From Hypericibacter adhaerens (GTDB taxonomy: Bacteria > Pseudomonadota > Alphaproteobacteria > Dongiales > Dongiaceae): a stretch of DNA of 64,000 nt. The notes under the pieces were generated by a model. That model was not told the DNA's origin, did not search any database, and worked only from the letters and a program-made list of their open reading frames with translations. This document shows, piece by piece, positions 55,051 to 61,539 of this stretch (the stretch's first letter is position 1; every line of letters starts with the position of its first letter). The stretch is from positions 3,127,001-3,191,000 of the forward strand of contig NZ_CP042582.1 of assembly GCF_008728835.1 (NCBI RefSeq), read 5' to 3'. A program made the translations under genes and the position numbers.

Positions 55051-56583
55051 CTAGGCGAGCCCCAGCCGCTGGGCCATGCCGATGCGCTGCGGCTTGCCGG
55101 TGGCGCCCTTCGGGATCTCCGGCAGCAGCAGCACGCGCTTGGGCACCTTGAAATCGGCGAGGCGGCGCGAGACGAACTCGCGCAATTCCTTTTCTTCCGC
55201 GGACTGGCCCTCGCGCAGCACGACCGCCGCCGCGACCTCCTCGCCCAGCTTGTCATGCGGCAGCGCGAAGGCGATCGCCTGCGCGACCGCGGGATGCGCC
55301 AGGAGCGCCTCGTCGACCTCGCGCGGTGCGATCTTCTCGCCACCCCGGTTGATCATCTCCTTGAGGCGGCCGGTGATGGTGAGGTAGCCCTCGCCGTCGA
55401 AGCGGCCCTGATCGCCGGTGCGGAACCAGCCCCTGATGAAGCCCGACGCGTTGGCGGCCGGGTTGGCGAAATAGCCCAGCGTCACGTTGGGGCCGCGGAT
55501 GCAGACCTCGCCCTCCTCGCCCTGCGGCAGCTTGTTGCCTTCGCCATCCAGGATCGCGACCTCGGGGCCGGCGGCGATGCCGACCGTGCCGGGCTTGCGC
55601 GCGCGGGGCGGCAGCGGGTTGCTGGTCATCTGATGCGAGGCCTCGGTCATGCCGTAGGATTCCAGCACCGGGCAGCCGAAGGTGGCTTCGAGCTCGGCCA
55701 TGACGGGCGGCGGCAGCGAGGAGGAAGAGGAGCGGATCAGGCGGAGCTTGCGCCGCTGGATCACCTCGCGATTGCGCTCGGCGCGCGTCAGGATCGCCTG
55801 GTGCATGGTCGGCACGGCCGTGTACCAGGTCGCCTCCGCCTCGTCGAGCCAGGCGAAGAACTTGAGCGCGTTGAAGCCCGGCGTGCAGAAGACGCTGGCC
55901 TCGGCCGAGAGGCTGCTCAGGAGCGCGCCGATCAGGCCGTGGATATGGAAGAGCGGCATGATGTTGACGCAGCGGTCCTGCGGCGTCAGCGCCAGCGCGC
56001 CGCGGATATGGCCGGCCGAGGCCACCAGGTTGCGATGGCTCAGCGGCACCTGCTTCGGGCGCGAGGTGGTGCCGGAGGTATGGAGCACGAGCGCCACGTC
56101 GTCGGGACCGGCGAAGCTCGCCGCGGCCGAAGGAGCCGGCTGCCCGTTCCGGCTCAGGCCGAAGCTGCCCGCGGGACCGCCCGCAACCGGCGTCAGCTCG
56201 ACGATCGGCACGCCGCGGCGCTCAGCCACCGCCCGCACGGGCGATTCGACGCCCGCCTGGACGATCAGCAGCTTGGCTTCGAGATCGCCCAGGTAGAAAT
56301 CGAACTCCTCTTCGCGATAGGCGGGATTGAGCGGGGCCGCGGTCGCGGCCGAGGCGACGGCGAGAAACGACACCGCCATCTCCGGGCCGTTCGGCAGCAC
56401 GATGGCCACGCGGTCGTTCGGCTTGATGCCGAGCCCGCGCAGGGCCGCCACCGTCGCATCGATCTGTTGCAGCAACCGCCCACGCGAAAGCGTCGCCACG
56501 CCAGGGGCCGCGATTGCGGCTCGGCCGGCATCGCCCTCGGCGATCAGGGTGCGGACGGTGGTATTGGACGCCATTCTATCCAT
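55051..56583 (-). CDS. Acyl-CoA synthetase, oxalyl-CoA synthetase-like (AAE3/Pcs60 type)
   Basis: The 510-residue AMP-forming ligase has the P-loop LHTSGTTSRPKQVPLSH, then NIMPLFHIHGLIGALLSSL, ESYGMTEASHQMTSNPLP, GWFRTGDQGRFDGEGY and the hinge/catalytic segment GRLKEMINRGGEKIAPREVD and PKGATGKPQR (catalytic Lys). The pattern follows plant AAE3 and yeast Pcs60, which activate oxalate. The P-loop has Gln where most have Gly (RPKQVP). No formyl-CoA transferase or oxalyl-CoA decarboxylase gene is nearby, so another small acid is possible. It overlaps the gntR stop by 8 bases. Confidence 0.8.
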   Translation of the reverse strand: MDRMASNTTVRTLIAEGDAGRAAIAAPGVATLSRGRLLQQIDATVAALRGLGIKPNDRVAIVLPNGPEMAVSFLAVASAATAAPLNPAYREEEFDFYLGDLEAKLLIVQAGVESPVRAVAERRGVPIVELTPVAGGPAGSFGLSRNGQPAPSAAASFAGPDDVALVLHTSGTTSRPKQVPLSHRNLVASAGHIRGALALTPQDRCVNIMPLFHIHGLIGALLSSLSAEASVFCTPGFNALKFFAWLDEAEATWYTAVPTMHQAILTRAERNREVIQRRKLRLIRSSSSSLPPPVMAELEATFGCPVLESYGMTEASHQMTSNPLPPRARKPGTVGIAAGPEVAILDGEGNKLPQGEEGEVCIRGPNVTLGYFANPAANASGFIRGWFRTGDQGRFDGEGYLTITGRLKEMINRGGEKIAPREVDEALLAHPAVAQAIAFALPHDKLGEEVAAAVVLREGQSAEEKELREFVSRRLADFKVPKRVLLLPEIPKGATGKPQRIGMAQRLGLA

Positions 56584-57334
56584 TGCCTCCCATTCTTTTC
56601 TCGATGGCTGCGTGGCGCGGCTGGGCGATCGGAGCGCCGGCCGGCTCGACCGGCGCCGGCCGCACGGCCGACGCGTTCAGCAGATTGTCGCGCACCGTTT
56701 GCAGATGACGGCGCATGGCCTGCTCGGCCCGCGGTCCGTCGCGATCGGCGATGGCCGCGACATACTCCCGATGATGGGCGCGGTAAAGGGACAAGCGATC
56801 GAGCGTAAGGGTCTCGCCGCGCAGCTTGCCCCAGGCGGCCTGGCGGCGCATCCCGTTGAAGGCATCGAAGATCGCCAGCAACAGCTTGTTGCGCGCGGCC
56901 TGCGCCACCGCCCGGTGCAGCGCCGTGTCCCATCGCTCCCAGGCCACCGCGTCGCGGGCGGCCTCGCTCTTCTCCAGCAGATGCTCGAGATGGGCGATCT
57001 CGGCCGGCGTCGCGCGCAAGGCGGCGAGGCCCGCGATCAAGGGCTCGAACAGCAAGCGGACCTCGATCACCTCCTCCGGGTTCGTCACCTCGGAGAGCAG
57101 GTTGAGATCGACCGAGCCATGAAGGGGCCGCTCGCCGACGAAGGTGCCTTTGCCGACATGCCGCCAGATGCGGCCCTCGGCCTCGAGCAGCTCCAGGCCT
57201 TCGCGCAGCGCGCTGCGGCTCAGGCCCAGCTGCGAGGCGAGTTCACGCTCGGGCGGGAGCCGGCTTTGCATCGGATAGCTGCCCGTGCTGAGCAATTGGG
57301 ACAGTTTGCTGAAGCTTCGTTCTCTACGGCGCAA
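56576..57334 (-). CDS. GntR/FadR-type regulator of the acyl-CoA synthetase operon
   Basis: The 252-residue protein has a winged helix (SRLPPERELASQLGLSRSALREGLELL) shortened here to its core SRLPPERELASQLGLSR, and a FCD-type helical effector domain (VIEVRLLFEPLIAGLAALR, with His in HRAVAQAARN and RAHHREYV for metal). The frame opens after a TAA and uses TTG as start; the first ATG would cut the DNA-binding domain. It overlaps the ligase gene by 8 bases, and a palindrome lies right at its start, so autoregulation is likely. Confidence 0.85.
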   Translation of the reverse strand: MRRRERSFSKLSQLLSTGSYPMQSRLPPERELASQLGLSRSALREGLELLEAEGRIWRHVGKGTFVGERPLHGSVDLNLLSEVTNPEEVIEVRLLFEPLIAGLAALRATPAEIAHLEHLLEKSEAARDAVAWERWDTALHRAVAQAARNKLLLAIFDAFNGMRRQAAWGKLRGETLTLDRLSLYRAHHREYVAAIADRDGPRAEQAMRRHLQTVRDNLLNASAVRPAPVEPAGAPIAQPRHAAIEKRMGGNG

Positions 57335-57340
57335 GACGAT

Positions 57341-57454
57341 ACCAATGGGTTATTGGTTTCAACTTGGCTCGACAGCACTATGCGCCAGCCGCAATCGCCA
57401 GCGCAAATACGGCCTTGCCGCGGGAGCCAATGGCGAAACCAATCTGCCATTGGC
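57341..57454. promoter_or_regulatory. Cluster of CCAAT/ATTGG palindromes upstream of gntR
   Basis: ACCAAT, GGGTT, ATTGGT forms a perfect inverted repeat at 57341-57357, directly at the TTG start of the gntR gene. A second perfect inverted repeat, GCCAATGGC at 57426-57434 and GCCATTGGC at 57446-57454, encloses one more ACCAAT. Repeated half-sites of this kind suggest a multi-site operator for the adjacent GntR protein. Confidence 0.5.
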
Positions 57455-57661
57455 ATCATGCCGGACGCCAGGTCCGGCGATCGGAAGAGGGAGGCGATGG
57501 CGATGAGCGCTGCGTCGACAACAGCGGTCGGCGAGCGGGTTCAGCGAACGATGGCGACTGGCGGGCGAGAGAGCGATCGATGCCGTCGGCAGCAAGGCCG
57601 AACTCATTCTCTCCCTCGTGATCGCGCGTGCCATGTCCCGTCGACGCGTTGCCGCCTATTG

Positions 57662-57679
57662 GCATACTTTTTTGTATGC
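57662..57679. promoter_or_regulatory. Inverted repeat, possible operator
   Basis: GCATAC, six T residues and GTATGC form a perfect inverted repeat in an AT-rich patch. GTATGC/GCATAC resembles half-sites of GntR-type operators, and the element is about 235 bases upstream of the second gntR gene. Its T-run could also belong to a weak terminator hairpin. Confidence 0.4.
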
Positions 57680-57818
57680 AATTTCGTAGTTAAGTGCCGA
57701 ACAGCAGAGCTGTCAAGGAACGCGACGACGGCCTCCTCAACAGCTCCTTGATTTTCAGCCGCTTTCCAGGCTTGGCGGGGCTCGCCCGCGCAATCCGGGC
57801 TGGCCGGCGGGGAATTCA

Positions 57819-57828
57819 TTGTATACAA
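57819..57828. promoter_or_regulatory. GntR-type operator candidate TTGTATACAA
   Basis: The perfect palindrome TTGTATACAA fits the general GntR operator pattern (a GT half, an AC half, dyad symmetry), and AGTATGTAC follows it. It lies 69 bases upstream of the start at 57897, the right place for autoregulation. Confidence 0.55.
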
Positions 57829-57896
57829 GTATGTACGGTTTCGGTTGGCGGATCGAATCGATCGCCGGCCCGGCCCTTCGAGGTTCCGGATCAGGG

Positions 57897-58628
57897 ATGA
57901 TGGACGGCAGCGTCGAAAAACTTCCGACCCAGGCGGCCCGTGGCAAGACCCTCAAGGAAGCCACCTATGGCGCGCTGAAGGCGATGATCCTGATCGGCGA
58001 GCTGGCGCCGGGCAGCCGGCTGACGGAAAGCGCGCTCGCGGAGCGCCTCAAGGTCAGCCGCACGCCTTTGCGCGAGGCGCTCAACCGGCTCGAGCGCGAC
58101 GGGCTCGTCACCAACCGCCCGCGCCATGGCTGTTTCGTCGCCGCCTTCGACCTCAAGACCTTCGAGGAATCCTTCGGCATCCGCGAGGTGCTCGACGGCT
58201 ATGCCGCCGAGCAGGCGGCGGAGAATGCGAGCGCCGAGGACAAGATCAGGCTGCGCGGGATCCTGGCGCGCTCGCAGTCGCTGGTTCCTCCGGCGGAGCG
58301 CTCGATGGACCAGATGGTCGAGCAGCTCCAGCTCGGCCTCGATCTGCATCATGTCATCGCGCGCGCCAGCGGCAACGACCAGCTCGCCGATACGCTGACC
58401 CGCATCCTCGACCGCTGCCATCATTTCGTCTGGATGGAGCTGCTCTGGCTCGACCATTGGAACGAGGCGCATGACGAGCATGTCGAGATCGTCGATGCGA
58501 TCTGCGGCGGCAACGCCGAGCGCGCCGCCGGCCTCGCCCGCCACCATGTCCGCAGCTCGCGCGACGATATCCGCCGCCTGCTCCAGGCGCGCTTCGCCTA
58601 CAAGAGCGCGCTGGCCCGCGTCTCCTGA
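57897..58628 (+). CDS. GntR-family transcriptional regulator (FCD domain)
   Basis: The protein of about 243 residues has a winged helix (GSRLTESALAERLKVSRTPL, then REALNRLERDGLVTNRP) and a FCD effector domain with the metal-type His in DLHHVIARASGND and HHVRSSRDDI. The start is placed at the double ATG at 57897/57900; a frame start at 57819 would put the TTGTATACAA palindrome inside the gene. It is convergent with the SDR gene, with 5 bp between the stops. Target genes are unknown. Confidence 0.85.
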   Translation: MMDGSVEKLPTQAARGKTLKEATYGALKAMILIGELAPGSRLTESALAERLKVSRTPLREALNRLERDGLVTNRPRHGCFVAAFDLKTFEESFGIREVLDGYAAEQAAENASAEDKIRLRGILARSQSLVPPAERSMDQMVEQLQLGLDLHHVIARASGNDQLADTLTRILDRCHHFVWMELLWLDHWNEAHDEHVEIVDAICGGNAERAAGLARHHVRSSRDDIRRLLQARFAYKSALARVS

Positions 58629-58633
58629 CGGTC

Positions 58634-59233
58634 CTAGAGGACCGTCAGCACCTGCCCCGTCATCCGGCCCTCGACCGATTTCAGATAGGCATTGGCGACG
58701 CGGGCACCCGGCACCGGCTCGTGGCCGCGGAAATACTCGCCGAACACCGGCAGCGATTCCACCAGCACGCCGGGGCTCACCACGTTGATGCGGATCCCGC
58801 GCGGCATCTCGATCGCGGCCGCGCGGCCGAAGGATTCGAGGGCGCCGTTCACCAGGCTGGCCGAGGCGCCGTAGCGGATCGGGTCGTGGCTCAGCACGCC
58901 GGCCGTGAGCGTGAAGGAGCCGCCATCGTTCATGTGATCGCGGCCGATCAGCACCAGATTGACCTGGCCCATCAGCTTGTCCTTGAGCCCGACCGCGAAC
59001 TCCTTCTCGGTCATCTTGTCGAGCTCGCCGAAATGGACCTTGCCGGCCGTCGAGACCAGCGCGTCGAAACGGCCGGCCTTCTTGAACAGGGCACGGATCG
59101 AATCCGTGTCCGTGATGTCCACCTGGAGGTCGCCGCCCTTCTTGCCGACCTTGACGATCTCGTGACGATCCTGCAGCGCGTTGACGACGGCCTTGCCGAT
59201 GGTGCCCGTAGCGCCGACGACAACGATCTTCAT
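58634..59233 (-). CDS. Short-chain dehydrogenase/reductase
   Basis: The 199-residue protein has the short N-terminal motif VVVGATGTIGKAV (residues 3-15) and VSTAGKVHFGEL, and a Tyr in IRYGASASLVNGALESFGR that stands at the catalytic position, but with Ala-Ser instead of the usual xxxK spacing, so the classic YxxxK motif is absent. It is shorter than the usual 250 residues. It follows the frameshifted TetR gene by 80 bp on the same strand and could be its target. Substrate unknown. Confidence 0.8.
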   Translation of the reverse strand: MKIVVVGATGTIGKAVVNALQDRHEIVKVGKKGGDLQVDITDTDSIRALFKKAGRFDALVSTAGKVHFGELDKMTEKEFAVGLKDKLMGQVNLVLIGRDHMNDGGSFTLTAGVLSHDPIRYGASASLVNGALESFGRAAAIEMPRGIRINVVSPGVLVESLPVFGEYFRGHEPVPGARVANAYLKSVEGRMTGQVLTVL

Positions 59234-59313
59234 GATCCCGCTCTCCTTCGTGATGTGAAGCCCCGCCGGGCGCGATCCCGGCGCGGGCGAATGCGTTGGC
59301 GGATGACGGCCGC

Positions 59314-60020
59314 TCAGCGGCGCTGCGCGCCCTGGAGGAAGATGTCCACGGCCTTGCGCACGCGGGTCTCGATCGCGGACCGGCTCGGCGGCCGGCCTTC
59401 GCCGATCAGCATGCGGTGATGGGGCTCGCCGATCACCATGCCGAACAGCATGCCGGCGGCCTGGCGGGGATCGTCGAGATCGAGCCGCCCGGCGGCGGCT
59501 TCCTGGGTCAGCCAGCGCGCCAGAACGGACTTGCCGCGCCCCGCGCAGGCATCGTCGAAGGCCCGCACCATGCCCGGCGCCCGCCAGGCTTCGCCGATCA
59601 GCACGCGCAGGAGCGCCACATGGCGCGGTGACAGGATGAAACGGCTGGCTTCGCAAAGATAGTCGACGACCGCCTCTTTGAAGGGCATGGCCGCCGCCTT
59701 CTGCTCCGCCCCTCGCCCAGCGCCAGCATGCGGTCGGTGATGACGGCCGCGAACAGCGCTTCCTTGGTGTCGAAGAGCTGATAAAGCGTCTTCTTCGACA
59801 TGCCCGCGTCCTGGGCGATCTCGTCCATGCTGGCGGCGCCGTAGCCCTGCTCGACGAAAACCTTCTCCGCCACGGCGATCAGGCGCCGGCGGCGCTCGTC
59901 CTCGGAGATTTCCCGGGGCCGGCCTCGCGGACGCGGCGGGGCTGAGACGCTTTTCCTGGAGCCGCCCTGGCTCTTTCCCTGGCTGCGGCTTGCCGCGGGG
60001 GCCGCGTTGCGGCTTCTCAT
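59314..60020 (-). pseudogene. TetR-family regulator with a frameshift
   Basis: The N-terminal part (from the ATG at 60020) has a basic leader (SRKSVSAPPRPRGRPREISE) and the helix-turn-helix (MDEIAQDAGMSKKTLYQLFD). After DRMLALGEG the natural continuation (AAAMPFKEAVVDYLCEASRF to the stop at 59314) is in another frame. Adding one G in the GGGG run near 59712 would restore a single protein of about 235 residues, so this is a one-base loss, either real or a sequencing error. It is divergent from an RND pump and would be its local repressor. Confidence 0.8.
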
Positions 60021-60380
60021 GCGCTGCCTACTTTCGAGACCGAATGGAAAAATTTTGATGTCACAAAGCTTATCTTTTGTGCAGGCGAATAGCCGCAGGC
60101 GGATTATGGCATTCGACCTGACCCGCGGAAAGCCCGGAAACGCCGGATTCCGCCGATTCACCCGGTTTCCGGAGGGCTACCGCCGCGACATTTCGGACCG
60201 GCGTCCGCGAGCCTCTTCCCAACCGCTCATTGACAAGATATAGGAAACTTACTAGTTCCTGAAATCAAGTCCTGCGGCAATCGGCGCCGGCGGGCTCCTT
60301 TGACCAGTGGGTTTAAAATCTTGTCCCCGGCCGGATGACCGATCCGGCGGGTTTTGCGGGGTAATACGGGAATTCGATCG
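60021..60380. promoter_or_regulatory. Divergent tetR/RND promoter region with operator-like repeats
   Basis: No gene is seen in these 360 bases. CACAAA at 60062-60067 and TTTGTG at 60076-60081 form an inverted repeat just upstream of the tetR start, and AGGAAAC, TTACTA, GTTCCT forms a near-palindrome at 60242-60260 on the pump side. Either could be the TetR operator. Confidence 0.45.
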
Positions 60381-61508
60381 ATGTTCAAGCGCATGGCGAT
60401 CATGCTGCTGCTCGTGGCCGCCGTCTTCGGCGGCCTTTACGGCATGAAAATGAAGCAGTTCGAGGCGATGTCGAAAATGCCGCCGCCTCCGCCGCCGACC
60501 GTCTCGACGACCGTGGCCGCCTATGACGACTGGCAGCCGCAGCTCGAGGCCGTCGGCAGCCTGCGTGCCGTCAACGGCGCCGACCTCGCCTTCGAGGTGG
60601 CCGGCATCGTCGAGCAGATCAATTTCAACTCCGGCGACGAGGTGAAGGCCGGCGACGTGCTGGTGAAGCTGCGCGACGACGAGGACGTCAACAAGCTCAA
60701 GTCGCTGCAAGCGGTGGTGGACCTGGCGGTCATCACCTATCAGCGCGGCATGAAGCAGCTGCCGTCCCAGACCATCAGCCAGGCGGCCGTCGACGCCGAC
60801 AAGTCCGAGCTCGACGCCGCGCGCGCCAACGTCGCCGAGCAGCAGGCGCTGATCGACAAGAAGGTGATCCGCGCGCCCTTCGACGGGCGGCTCGGCATCC
60901 GCGCGGTCGATCTCGGCCAGTATCTGGCCGCCGGCACCACGGTGGTCACGCTGCAGTCGCTCGATCCGATCTATGTCGATTTCTTCCTGCCGCAGCAGGC
61001 ACTCGAGCAGATCAGGATCGGCCAGGCGGTCAGCGCCAAGGTCGACACCTATCCCGGCCAGACCTTCATGGGCGAGATCGCCGCGATCGAGCCCAAGGTC
61101 GATGCGGCGAGCCGCAATGTGCGGGTCCGCGCCACCATCAAGAACCCGGACCTCAAGCTGCTGCCGGGCATGTATGCGACCGTCGATATCGCGACGGGTG
61201 CGCCCGAGCATTATGTGACGCTGCCGCAGACCGCCATCACCTTCAACGCCTACGGCAACACCGTCTATATCGTGGACAAGGGCGAGCCCGGCGCCGACGG
61301 GCAACCGCAGCTCAAGGTGCGCCAGACCTTCGTGAAGACCGGGGAGACGCGCGGCGACCTGATCGCCGTCCTCGACGGCGTCAAGGAAGGCGAGACGGTG
61401 GTGACGGCGGGCCAGCTCAAGCTGCGCAACGGTGCGGCCGTGGCGGTCAACAACAGCGTCACGCCCAGCGCCGACGCGAATCCCACGCCCGCCCCCGGCA
61501 GCAACTGA
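60381..61508 (+). CDS. RND efflux periplasmic adaptor (membrane fusion protein)
   Basis: The 375-residue protein has an N-terminal membrane anchor (MAIMLLLVAAVFGGLYGM), a Pro-rich linker, lipoyl halves (AFEVAGIVEQINFNSGDEVK and IRAPFDGRLGIRAVDLGQYL), a short coiled coil, a beta barrel and a C-terminal membrane-proximal domain. It belongs to the MexA/AcrA-like adaptors. The permease gene follows after 31 bp. It is a different pump from the one at 2388-6813. Confidence 0.93.
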   Translation: MFKRMAIMLLLVAAVFGGLYGMKMKQFEAMSKMPPPPPPTVSTTVAAYDDWQPQLEAVGSLRAVNGADLAFEVAGIVEQINFNSGDEVKAGDVLVKLRDDEDVNKLKSLQAVVDLAVITYQRGMKQLPSQTISQAAVDADKSELDAARANVAEQQALIDKKVIRAPFDGRLGIRAVDLGQYLAAGTTVVTLQSLDPIYVDFFLPQQALEQIRIGQAVSAKVDTYPGQTFMGEIAAIEPKVDAASRNVRVRATIKNPDLKLLPGMYATVDIATGAPEHYVTLPQTAITFNAYGNTVYIVDKGEPGADGQPQLKVRQTFVKTGETRGDLIAVLDGVKEGETVVTAGQLKLRNGAAVAVNNSVTPSADANPTPAPGSN

Positions 61509-61539
61509 GGCCGGCCAGCAGCCGAGTGCCAATCGCATC

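Larger units (their letters stand above)
57335..57896. other. Divergent intergenic region between two GntR genes
   Basis: This 562-base region holds promoters for both gntR genes. Short open frames in it (up to about 90 codons) lack ribosome binding sites and family features and are not taken as genes. Visible structure is limited to the palindromes listed separately. Confidence 0.6.

Noticed and set aside
54241..56808. Plus-strand open frame of 855 codons
   Set aside because: It is antisense to the panE-like and acyl-CoA synthetase genes, which have full family motifs; shadow.
57359..57634. Short open frames of about 90 codons in the gntR-gntR gap
   Set aside because: No ribosome binding site, no family pattern, and frames are open on both strands because of base composition.
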